NCBI GenBank assembly: GCA_027623555.1
Contig: JAQBSZ010000010.1
Coordinates: 1-64,000, forward strand
Source: Pseudomonadota bacterium
GTDB taxonomy: Bacteria > Pseudomonadota > Gammaproteobacteria > Pseudomonadales > Pseudohongiellaceae
Direction of reading: 5' to 3'
DNA length: 64,000 bases
Of this stretch, positions 56,676 through 64,000 are shown one piece after another. Every line of letters begins with the position of its first letter. The stretch's first letter is position 1. The notes beneath the pieces were generated by a model. The model was not told where the DNA came from and searched no databases. It worked only from the letters and a program-made list of their open reading frames with translations. The translations under genes and the position numbers were made by a program.

Positions 56676-56962
56676 CAGTTGAATAGCCAATTTTTTAAGC
56701 GAAGGAATTTTTAGCCGAAGGTACCGGGATGTTCCAGGTTGCTGACAGGCATTTTCCACCCACGGGATTGGATGCAATCAGAAAATCAACTAGAAAAATG
56801 GGCGGGACTGCAGAGCGAATTGCCCTGGGATTGGTCTTGCTAAACGCTAGCCGATCCTGAACCAGTGTAAAGAGCGTTTTGATAAAGCAATTCACCAATG
56901 GTTCTTAGGAGTGGGCATTAGCCCGGGAATACCGAAACCCATGCAAACTCATTCTCATCTAC

Positions 56963-56992
56963 TATTTCCGGTAATAAAGATTACCGGAAATA
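56963..56992. repeat. Perfect 13-bp inverted repeat
   Basis: TATTTCCGGTAAT (56963-56975), loop AAAG, ATTACCGGAAATA (56980-56992). Weaker pairing of CATTCT and AGAATG extends the arms. No T run follows. It may be a binding site, a dispersed palindromic repeat or a 3' stabilising hairpin. Confidence 0.7.
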
Positions 56993-57081
56993 AGAATGAC
57001 GCTGCATTGACGGGGACTGTGGGCGGGTAACCTACCCCGTGACAGCCGTTGATTAACCGCAGCGGACCCACCCTGGCCGGT

Positions 57082-57369
57082 TTAATGCCAGATTTGCGGG
57101 GTACCGAAGCTGATGATGTTCAATTGCTCACCGGTAGTGCTCATGCGCCGGTTTAACTGGGAAAGCGTCGCACAGTAGCGTTTCTTGATGTGGCTTCGGG
57201 TTCGCATTTCCCGAACGCAATGAATCTGGTCCCAGATCCGTTCCTGGGTCCGGTTATAGGCGATTATCTGTTCGTCGCTCATCAGGCTGGGATTTACTCG
57301 CGTGTCGTTGCTTGCTGCACAACCGGCGATAAGCGTGCATAACAGGCCGGTTAGCCAGATCTTTTGCAT
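57082..57369 (-). CDS. Small putative lipoprotein
   Basis: 95 residues from the ATG at 57369 (MQKIWLTGLLCTLIAGCAAS), which has AAGGG about 7 nt upstream; a longer version would put ten hydrophilic residues ahead of the signal. The lipobox LIAGC predicts cleavage and lipid attachment at Cys17. The mature part is short, charged and has two cysteines (HCVREMRTRSHIKKRYC) that could form a disulfide. No family was recognised. Confidence 0.65.
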   Translation of the reverse strand: MQKIWLTGLLCTLIAGCAASNDTRVNPSLMSDEQIIAYNRTQERIWDQIHCVREMRTRSHIKKRYCATLSQLNRRMSTTGEQLNIISFGTPQIWH

Positions 57370-57478
57370 GGATTTTCCCTTCTCTTCAGCTTGCGTCACT
57401 ATAGCCTGCGACGTTGGGCAATGCTATCTAAGTAATCCAACAATCTCGTTGTTAAACTAATTTAAACAATGAAGCTAT

Positions 57479-58531
57479 CTAACTAATTACTGGCGATATT
57501 CCTGCTCTGTCAAACACTGGAAACAGGGCGGTCTGCGCTGTATTGTCCAGCTTCTCGTACTCATCACTAATCCATTGCAGGCATTTAGAGTGGTAAGGAA
57601 AGGGGCTCTGCTCCCAGGGCCTGCCATCGATGCTGGTCTGTATCCTGCTCGCTCCATTGGCCACTGCCTGCGCATTCGCCAATAAGTAAGGCACATAGAC
57701 ACGCCCAACCTCGGCCAAAAGGGAGACGAGGGACTCAGGAAGCGCCTCCATCTGCAGCCAATCTCCCTCCAGCGGTGCATAGCCTGACAGGTCTTCCAGC
57801 ACCTCGGTCCATGCATAGACTCTCGGTGCACGTTCCAGCACAATTTGCTGGGGTGTCGGGTCAAACAATGCCAGGCAGGTCAGCTGTCCGTAGACGGCGA
57901 AATCCGCGGCAGAAGGTCTCTCTCCAAATAGAAAAGGTAATTGGTTCAAATGCTTATCAAATAAATCTAGAAACCTAATAAAGCTCTGCTCGATCGTATC
58001 CCGAGTAAGTTCATTCGAGCCGACATAGCTCAGGCGTGAGATCTGCAGGTCCGAGATTTGCCGGCCTCTGTCGTCAATCTGGGTATCAGGGGCAGTAATA
58101 TTGTTCCAGCGCGGCAGCATCTGTCCGGCCTTGGCAATATCGGCTGCATAGCTCCACCGGTAGTGAAACATGGCCTTGGTAAGCCATTCGTCAGCGTAGT
58201 CTTCCAATAGATAGTCCAGGAACGCCAGCGCTGGATCATCGGGGATCACCGACCGCCCTGTGAAGACCTCCTCGAACCGTCGAATCAGCGGTGTAGAGTC
58301 ACATTCGGCTACTTCCGCGCCTGCTTCATTTCGCCCGTAGAATGTCGGGAGTAACCTGACTTTCGGTTCTGGACGGCCCGGGTAGCGCCCGCTGGGTGCT
58401 TCCAGCATGTGACGGGAACCTGGTAGCAAGCGGTAGGCTATGCGGCGATACCGCAGTAAGCCCAACATCTTGCGGGTATAAGGAGATCCTGGAACCCCCA
58501 TCAACTCCAGCGGCTCCTTATAGGTCACCAT
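57479..58531 (-). CDS. Glutathione S-transferase-like protein
   Basis: 350 residues. The N-terminal thioredoxin-like domain begins LELMGVPGSPYTRKMLGLLR and continues with the equivalent of the glutathione-binding ECDSTPLIRRFEEVF. The C-terminal helical domain contains FLFGERPSAADFAVYGQLTC, the usual GST signature. At 350 residues it is about 130 longer than a standard GST, because of added segments between and after the domains. The substrate is unknown, and it is not adjacent to gor. Confidence 0.78.
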   Translation of the reverse strand: MVTYKEPLELMGVPGSPYTRKMLGLLRYRRIAYRLLPGSRHMLEAPSGRYPGRPEPKVRLLPTFYGRNEAGAEVAECDSTPLIRRFEEVFTGRSVIPDDPALAFLDYLLEDYADEWLTKAMFHYRWSYAADIAKAGQMLPRWNNITAPDTQIDDRGRQISDLQISRLSYVGSNELTRDTIEQSFIRFLDLFDKHLNQLPFLFGERPSAADFAVYGQLTCLALFDPTPQQIVLERAPRVYAWTEVLEDLSGYAPLEGDWLQMEALPESLVSLLAEVGRVYVPYLLANAQAVANGASRIQTSIDGRPWEQSPFPYHSKCLQWISDEYEKLDNTAQTALFPVFDRAGISPVIS

Positions 58532-58634
58532 AATTAAGCTCTATAACTATCGGTAATTTGTTAATATTTTCATTGGCATTAAGAGGCAAAAGCAGGATGA
58601 CAGTGAGCCACCCTGCTTTCCGTTGCCTGCCCGG

Positions 58635-59660
58635 TCAGCGCGCTGCTTCGCTGGCTTGTTTTTCCAGCTGTCTGGCTCCGGCAAGGATACCCGCAAGCGC
58701 GTAATTACCCTCATGGCAGGCGTATTCGTACATGGATTCCTGGGTTGGTCGGGAATTGAACACCAGTTCACCGGTGAATGCCTGGGTGAATACTGTAGGG
58801 TCTTCCACAGTGAAGCTGTAGAGAATCTCGGCATCCGCTACCCGGCTGAAGCGCTCGGTTACGGTCAGGTTCTCGGAGGCACCCCGAAAGCTTTGTTGCG
58901 GGTTAAAGCCGCGGGTTTCCACGACCAGCGTGTCCCCTTCCCAATGGCCAACGGAATCTCCCATCCATTTCTTCATGCCCAACCGGTGCTCGCTGCCGTC
59001 AAGGCGAATAATACGGGCATCGTGGGCCATTTCTGCGAGGATCATGACGTAGGCATCGGTCTGCACGAACTGATAGTTGTTGTTATACATCACGGGCAGC
59101 ATGGGCGGTCCAGAGTGGGAGCCGAATGCCAGCAGGCATCTCTCTGCCAATGGTCTGCCCTCAGGACCATCGCTGGGTCCCGGTGCGTCAGGATCGCGGC
59201 GAAACCTGGAGCGCGGGTCGTCGGCATAGGGTATCTGGCCGTCCGGGGGGTCAATAATGATGGAAGAGCGGTATTCCCCGTTGATTGTCTGGATACGAGT
59301 GCCGAGATCTTTCCAGAACTCGTTGTAGCCATCATTCGTATCACCATCGTCTCCTGCCTGGGCACCGGCGCCGGCTTCACGCTCAGGATCGCTGGCGGCA
59401 AACTCCGCATCCAGGTACTCCTGGTGGCCCGATTCCAGCCTGGCCACCTGTTCGGCACTGAGTGCACTAATTTCGCTGAATTCTTGTGCCCGGGTCAGCG
59501 GAGTCAGCGTCTTATTGGTCCAGACTCCCTGCAGATCCGGTTTACCATTGGCAGTTCGCGGCGGTTCCCAATCTTGTGCCAGGCTGACAGAACCCACCAG
59601 GGTCAGCATCAGACCGCCGATTGTTAATAAAACAGTAGTTATCATATTTATGTTTTTCAT
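58635..59660 (-). CDS. Secreted protein of unknown function
   Basis: 341 residues. The signal peptide covers about residues 1-28 (ends GSVSLAQ). The mature start DWEPPRTANGKPDLQGVWTN is a phrase found in many secreted proteins of marine and soil bacteria. Further features are an acidic insert (GAQAGDDGDTNDG), ERCLLAFGSHSGPP, and a beta-rich C-terminal half with WMGDSVGHWEGDTLVVET and GFNPQQSFRG. I do not know its function. A long open frame on the opposite strand (58623-59627) is a shadow. Confidence 0.7.
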   Translation of the reverse strand: MKNINMITTVLLTIGGLMLTLVGSVSLAQDWEPPRTANGKPDLQGVWTNKTLTPLTRAQEFSEISALSAEQVARLESGHQEYLDAEFAASDPEREAGAGAQAGDDGDTNDGYNEFWKDLGTRIQTINGEYRSSIIIDPPDGQIPYADDPRSRFRRDPDAPGPSDGPEGRPLAERCLLAFGSHSGPPMLPVMYNNNYQFVQTDAYVMILAEMAHDARIIRLDGSEHRLGMKKWMGDSVGHWEGDTLVVETRGFNPQQSFRGASENLTVTERFSRVADAEILYSFTVEDPTVFTQAFTGELVFNSRPTQESMYEYACHEGNYALAGILAGARQLEKQASEAAR

Positions 59661-59805
59661 AGTGTTGAATTAACCTTTTAATGTAAGACCAGAAAATTTG
59701 TTCCGGCTTGGCGCAAGCTTGAATCGCTGGGAATCAAAGTACTCCAAAGCCCCGTTATTGTAAAAGACATCGACTCTGAGATATCCCCCAAAATTTTTAC
59801 CACTG

Positions 59806-60071
59806 CCAGGGAGCCTCTGAACAAGACTATGGCCACTCTGCTGGAGTCTGTCGCGTTTTGCCGCCAGGCGGCGTGCGCAGGCAATGGCAGTCGTCCTTGG
59901 CAAGCGCGCCAACGCCGCGGCGGAGGGCGACAGGCCCCGCCGGTCGGGGGTTTACATAGAGTGCGCTCTCGGCGTTGCACTGGCTTGAAAGATCGACCGT
60001 CCTGCGTGCACCTTGAGAGCGAAATTGGCTGTAAGCCAGAGCGGCCATAGTCTTGTTCAGAGGCTCCCTGG
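59806..60071. mobile_element. MITE-like element with 29-bp perfect terminal inverted repeats
   Basis: The ends at 59806-59834 and 60043-60071 are perfect inverted copies: CCAGGGAGCCTCTGAACAAG... on the left, its complement ending ...CAGAGGCTCCCTGG on the right. A mismatch and five further matching bases (CTCTG) extend each arm inward. Between them lie about 208 bp of GC-rich DNA with no transposase. The size and structure are those of a non-autonomous palindromic transposable element. No convincing direct target duplication is seen; the flanks only continue the palindrome. The parent family is not assigned. Confidence 0.72.
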
Positions 60072-60212
60072 ATTGGTTTTGTCTTGAATTCAACTCTGGA
60101 GGAGGCACACAGCAACGGGGCGTTCCCGCGAGCAATCTCGGCCAGGGGCCCGTGAGCAGGGAATATCCCCGTTGCTGTGGGCGATGAGGCGGCTTGTCCA
60201 GGCCAGCCACCG

Positions 60213-60308
60213 CGGTATTATTTGCTCACGGACCTTCGGTATTATTTGCTCACGGACTTTCGGTATTAGTTGCTCACATACCTGCGGTCCTGATTGTTCG
60301 CAAACAGC
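60213..60308 (+). repeat. 24-bp tandem repeat, three good units and one decayed
   Basis: Units begin with CGGTATTATTTGCTCACGGA at 60213 and 60237, then a diverged one at 60261 (CGGTATTAGTTGCTCACATA) and a decayed one at 60285. Units 1 and 2 differ at one base. There are no spacers, so it is not a CRISPR array. It lies between the MITE-like element and the integrase gene. Confidence 0.82.
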
Positions 60309-60729
60309 ACCCCACCCCCTGGCTCGAGTAGTTGAAATTCAGCGGTTCCTACACCTTCCAAGCCTGCAGAAATCGGTCAATACAAGCTAACTCATTGAGT
60401 TAAATCGACATTTTATGGGGACATCTCAGACACCGACTACTAATGAGTGATGTTTTACCGCTTACAGGTATCCCCCAGAGCCATTCAATCCTTGAGTCAA
60501 TCCTTGCCTGAAGTCTCTTTCCACTCCCCTCGCCCGGCCACAGGGGCCCTCCAAAATGGCTTGACCAGGAGAGGCACCCAATCTGCGGTAAAGTAACGAC
60601 GCGGAACACCGACTACCTATTAGTCACTGGTGCCAGCCTGCTGCATTTTCGGACTCCGATGCTGTTTGCGGGGTTGCAATAACGAAAAATATAAATACAC
60701 ATATAACAATATATTGTACTCTAAACTTA

Positions 60730-61932
60730 ATGTCAGATATTAAATCCCCCAAGGCATTCTTCGATACTCTTGATGAGATGCCCAATCCGTTCAAGGAGCC
60801 AGTAAGTACCCTGGATCATCTGGTGGATAACTGCCCTGCCGACGCAGCAGCTGACTATCAGCATGCCAGCGAGTTCATCTACAGTTATCGCGGCAGCCCG
60901 GATACCTTCAGCACCTATAGAAGGGAAATAGAGCATTTCCTGCATTGGTGTTGGATAGTAGCGAATAAGTCTTTAAATCAAATCGTTAGGGAAGATATCG
61001 AAACCTATATCGATTTTACGAAGCAACCCCCGGTAAACTGGATTGGCACGAAGAATGTGCCCCGCTTCCACGATCGGGCTGGTGAACGCACCGCGAACAA
61101 GGAATGGCGTCCTTATGTCACCAGCGGCGGGGAATATGTAGCCTCCCAGGCTGCCCTCCAGTCCCTGTTCAGCGTGCTGAGCAGCTTTTTCAATTTCCTG
61201 ATCCAGGAAGGCCATGTTGGCGCAAATCCGATCACTCAGATGCGCCAGAAGAGCAAATTCCTCCGCAAACACCAGTCCCAGGGCAAGGTGCGCCGCCTGT
61301 CACCACTGCAATGGGACTATGTCATTGAAACTGCTGAAAAAATGGCCATGGAAAGGCCAGAAATCCATGAACGCACCCTGTTCATCCTCAATTCCCTCTT
61401 TGCCATGTACCTGCGTATCTCGGAACTGGTCGAAACTCCCCGTTGGCAGCCGCAAATGGGGCATTTCCAGTCCGATCAGGAAGGAAACTGGTGGTTCGTC
61501 ACCGTGGGCAAGGGGAACAAGGAGCGGGAGATCTCTGTAAGCAATGCCATGCTGGATGCCCTGAAGCGCTACCGCGCCTCCCGTGGGCTGTCAGCGCTGC
61601 CTGGGCCAGGGGAAGCCAGCCCTCTTGTCCACAAGACCCGTGGCAAAGGTGGCATAACCAGTACCCGCCAGATTCGAGGTATTGTGCAGAAGTGCTTCGA
61701 TCGAGCCGCCGAGAAGATGCGCAGGGAAGGCTTCAGAGAAGATGCCGATCGCCTGGCGACGGCCACTGTCCACTGGCTTAGACACACCGGGATTTCCGAA
61801 GATGTAAAACACCGACCCAGGGAACACGTGAGGGATGATGCCGGACATGGTTCGAGTGCGATAACTGACCGATATATTGATGTAGAAAGGGCCGAACGCC
61901 ATGCCTCGGCCAGAAACAAAATCATTCGATGA
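60730..61932 (+). CDS. Tyrosine recombinase / integrase
   Basis: 400 residues. An N-terminal SAM-like core-binding domain is at about 55-170 (FIYSYRGSPDTFSTYRREIE, ALQSLFSVLSSFFNFLIQEG). The catalytic domain carries the full residue set: Arg229 in FAMYLRISELVE, Lys261 in VGKGNKERE, His348 and Arg351 in HWLRHTG, His373 in DDAGHGSS and the nucleophile Tyr382 in DRYIDVE. It is therefore likely active. No excisionase or cargo gene lies beside it, and the DNA upstream is repeat-rich, so it may mobilise a small element or be a relic of a larger one. Confidence 0.9.
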   Translation: MSDIKSPKAFFDTLDEMPNPFKEPVSTLDHLVDNCPADAAADYQHASEFIYSYRGSPDTFSTYRREIEHFLHWCWIVANKSLNQIVREDIETYIDFTKQPPVNWIGTKNVPRFHDRAGERTANKEWRPYVTSGGEYVASQAALQSLFSVLSSFFNFLIQEGHVGANPITQMRQKSKFLRKHQSQGKVRRLSPLQWDYVIETAEKMAMERPEIHERTLFILNSLFAMYLRISELVETPRWQPQMGHFQSDQEGNWWFVTVGKGNKEREISVSNAMLDALKRYRASRGLSALPGPGEASPLVHKTRGKGGITSTRQIRGIVQKCFDRAAEKMRREGFREDADRLATATVHWLRHTGISEDVKHRPREHVRDDAGHGSSAITDRYIDVERAERHASARNKIIR

Positions 61933-62114
61933 GCCAGTCGATGGGACAGCGCTTCCAGTGAGCTTAAAATTACAGAAAATCACTTCTCTCGGCCCAGGAA
62001 TTAGCTTAGTCTCTAGGCTTTTGGCGGTCAGCTCTAACGCCACGAATAGCGGCAAACAGCGGCCTTCAATTCAACCCAGTTTTTGAAACTATGTTTAAAA
62101 CTATGCGGGGAATT

Positions 62115-64000
62115 ATGCAGATCAGTAAACAGCATTTTGAATTAACCCGAAAACTTAAAGTTGTACTGTTTGCAGTCAGTCTATTCCTTGCAGGCACCTT
62201 GCTCGCACAGGAAGACTTAACCCGACTCAATACCGTCCTTAACATCGATGCTCTTTACACACCTTTGGAAAGCACAGCGATCTATGGTGAAACGGCGGTC
62301 AGCCTGCTCAAAGAATTGCAAACCAAACACTACTCCGCAGTCGAAATTGATGACAATTTCTCATCTGTAGTCTTTGATAGTTATCTGGATATTCTCGATG
62401 GCTCGCATTTGTATTTCTTGAAAGAAGACATCGACAGATTAAGTGCCTACCGCTACACAATCGACGACTCTCTCAAAGAAGGCAGCGTGGAGCCAGGTTT
62501 TGAAATCTATAACCTGTATTACAAACGCATTCTCGAACGCCTGATCTATGCGATCGACCGAGTAGAAACCAAGATCTCCGAAATGGATTTTTCCATTGAC
62601 GAATATATCGAACTCGATCGTGAAGAAGCACCCTACGCCGCTTCGTTGGAAGAGCTGGATGAGATTTGGCGGCTGCGCATGAAAAACAGTGTGCTGAGCT
62701 TGCGACTTACCGGAGACAGTGACGAGGAAATACTCAAAAAACTTTCCGAACGCTATCGGAATCAGCTTAGCCAAATATCAAAAACCAATGATCGGGATAT
62801 TTTTCAGGCTTACTTGTCTACGGTGGCTAAAGCGGTCGATCCACATACGGCGTACTTCTCACCTCGCGATTCAGAAAATTTTAACATGGGGCTGTCTCTT
62901 TCATTGCAAGGAATCGGCGCACAGTTAACCTCTGAAGACGAATATACGAAGATCGCCGAATTAATCAAAGGAGGCCCTGCAGATAGAGGCAATAAGCTGA
63001 GAGCTGGCGACCGGATCATCGGCATCGGCCAGGGTGTTGATGGGGAGATTCAGGATGTGGTCGGCATGCGCCTCGATGACGTGGTGGCCCAGATTCGCGG
63101 CGAGAAAGGAACTGTCGTTCGACTCAATGTAATTCCAGTAGATGCCGTGAGCGAGTCGAGTGTAACTGTTGTCAGTATCACCCGCGATACTGTCAAGCTG
63201 GAAGATCAGTCAGCCAAGAAAGAAGTCATTGAGTTGAGTTACAACGGTGCAGATTACAAGATTGGCATCATAGACTTGCCCACATTTTATTTTGATTTCG
63301 AAGCAGCAGCCCGTGGCGAAGAAGATTTCAAGAGCTCCACCAGGGATGTGAAAGCTCTGCTTGAAGAGCTCAAGGAAGAAAACGTCGACGCTGTTGTTGT
63401 AGACCTTAGAAATAACGGTGGCGGCAGTCTCAGTGAAGCGAACCAACTTGTCGGGCTGTTTATCGAAACTGGTGCAACAGTACAAATCCGCTATTCAGGT
63501 ATCCGCAATGGTTTTACCCGATCATTCGGCGATAACGATCCCGAAGTAGCCTACTCCGGCCCACTCGCGGTATTAGTTAATCGAACCAGCGCTTCTGCAT
63601 CAGAGATTTTTGCAGGCGCAATTCAGGACTATCAGCGCGGTCTGGTACTGGGGGGGCAGACTTTTGGCAAGGGAACCGTTCAAGAGATTATTCCAATGGA
63701 CTACGGTCAGGTAAAACTGACACGTTCCAAATTTTATCGAATATCTGGTGCCAGTACTCAGCACCGCGGCGTGATTCCTGATATCGCGTTCCCAGATTTT
63801 TACGATGCCTATGAAGATATCGGCGAAAGCAGCCTCGACGGCGCCCTGCCCTGGGATACCGTGCGACCTGTGGAATACCGTCCCTATCACTCGATTCAGG
63901 CGCTGTTGCCGGAATTACAAGAACTCCATAATGAACGCACCGAGATGTCTCCTGATTTTATCTACCTGGCGGAGCAAATCGAGAGAACCCGTAAATTGCG
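62115..64000 (+). CDS. prc: Tail-specific protease Prc (C terminus beyond window)
   Basis: Incomplete at the right edge; 628 full codons are present. The start at 62115 (MQISKQHFEL) has GGGGA 4 nt upstream; in-frame ATGs at 62091 and 62103 are alternatives. A signal peptide follows (KLKVVLFAVSLFLAGTLLAQ). The PDZ domain contains GLSLSLQGIGAQLTSEDEY and GGPADRGNKLRAGDRIIGIG. The S41 protease domain holds the catalytic Ser494 in NRTSASASEIFAG and Lys519 in FGKGTVQ, with VVDLRNNGGGSLSEA before them. In E. coli Prc trims periplasmic proteins such as PBP3 and degrades others. Confidence 0.94.
   Translation, partial: MQISKQHFELTRKLKVVLFAVSLFLAGTLLAQEDLTRLNTVLNIDALYTPLESTAIYGETAVSLLKELQTKHYSAVEIDDNFSSVVFDSYLDILDGSHLYFLKEDIDRLSAYRYTIDDSLKEGSVEPGFEIYNLYYKRILERLIYAIDRVETKISEMDFSIDEYIELDREEAPYAASLEELDEIWRLRMKNSVLSLRLTGDSDEEILKKLSERYRNQLSQISKTNDRDIFQAYLSTVAKAVDPHTAYFSPRDSENFNMGLSLSLQGIGAQLTSEDEYTKIAELIKGGPADRGNKLRAGDRIIGIGQGVDGEIQDVVGMRLDDVVAQIRGEKGTVVRLNVIPVDAVSESSVTVVSITRDTVKLEDQSAKKEVIELSYNGADYKIGIIDLPTFYFDFEAAARGEEDFKSSTRDVKALLEELKEENVDAVVVDLRNNGGGSLSEANQLVGLFIETGATVQIRYSGIRNGFTRSFGDNDPEVAYSGPLAVLVNRTSASASEIFAGAIQDYQRGLVLGGQTFGKGTVQEIIPMDYGQVKLTRSKFYRISGASTQHRGVIPDIAFPDFYDAYEDIGESSLDGALPWDTVRPVEYRPYHSIQALLPELQELHNERTEMSPDFIYLAEQIERTRKL

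Larger units (their letters stand above)
56596..57081. other. Gene-free stretch with inverted repeats
   Basis: 486 bp. The part next to the HTH gene holds GTTAGT (56641-56646) and ACTAAC (56670-56675), with GTAAGTTTAC between them. A plus-strand fragment at 56699-56859 reads for about 53 codons (from AKEFLAEGTGMF to LLNASRS) but has no ribosome-binding site or known homology; it may be a decayed gene. A perfect 13-bp palindrome follows at 56963-56992. Confidence 0.45.
59661..60729. other. 1.07-kb non-coding, repeat-rich region before the integrase gene
   Basis: No supported gene; the open frames are short and follow the repeats. It contains the MITE-like element (59806-60071), 24-bp tandem repeats (60213-60308) and the palindrome TAACTC-ATT-GAGTTA (60388-60402). 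Two copies of ACACCGACTAC (about 60432-60442 and 60606-60616) also lie here. The last 60 bases before the integrase are AT-rich and probably carry its promoter. Confidence 0.6.

Noticed and set aside
58623-59627. 334-codon plus-strand open frame
   Set aside because: It lies opposite the secreted protein gene (58635-59660), which has a signal peptide and sensible composition; the plus frame has neither.
60213-60308. Possible CRISPR array
   Set aside because: 24-bp units are contiguous, with no spacers and no cas genes.

Overview
This window looks like chromosomal DNA of a non-enteric gammaproteobacterium, probably a free-living aquatic one. The evidence is gene order. The divergent gltA / sdhCDAB-sucAB-lpd-sucCD block is arranged as in Pseudomonas-like bacteria. 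The ffs-dnaX-ybaB-recR block and the yceD-rpmF-plsX-fabD-fabG-acpP-fabF-mltG-tmk-holB-pilZ block are also typical gammaproteobacterial arrangements. A TonB2-type energy cluster (DUF3450, TtpC-like, ExbB, ExbD, TonB, TPR) is common in marine members. The genus cannot be named from the sequence alone. Most of the window is dense, conserved housekeeping DNA with roughly balanced base composition. The two margins are accessory in character.

Layout: 1-968 is an AT-rich, gene-free left margin holding a tRNA-Ser(GGA) gene surrounded by several displaced copies of a tRNA-Ser 3' end. It is followed by a secreted PQQ-dehydrogenase-like gene (969-2864). From 3028 to 7848 lie the 4.5S RNA, dnaX (with an A9G slippery run), ybaB, recR, rnd, ycgN and a small membrane gene. 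From 8002 to 20521 come a membrane protein with a winged-helix-like tail, a MoxR ATPase/VWA pair followed by an acyl-CoA ligase, hrpA, mlaA, a TerB-like gene, dusA, gltX and tRNA-Ala(GGC). From 20622 to 33585 is a complete set for citrate synthase, succinate dehydrogenase, 2-oxoglutarate dehydrogenase with its own lpd, and succinyl-CoA synthetase. That set covers citrate formation and the 2-oxoglutarate-to-fumarate part of the TCA cycle. From 34010 to 39172 is the TonB2 operon, closed by a strong terminator. From 39304 to 44110 are htpG (with a near-perfect sigma-32 promoter), argS and rluC. From 44206 to 52880 is the fatty-acid/cell-envelope/DNA-replication block.

From 52895 to 62114 the order becomes accessory: an alkB-lhgO pair, gor, an orphan phage-type HTH regulator, a small lipoprotein, a GST-like protein and a secreted protein of unknown function. 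These are followed by about 1 kb of non-coding repeat-rich DNA with a MITE-like element and 24-bp tandem repeats, then a tyrosine recombinase. The right edge cuts through prc (tail-specific protease).

I found no clearly new multigene system. The most interesting signals are: (i) tRNA-Ser att-like scars; (ii) a likely frameshift site in dnaX; (iii) a sigma-32 promoter whose transcript would begin inside the upstream terminator hairpin; (iv) a probably leaderless yceD-rpmF-fab transcript; (v) an alkB gene paired with an L-2-hydroxyglutarate oxidase; and (vi) a non-autonomous palindromic element next to a lone tyrosine recombinase.
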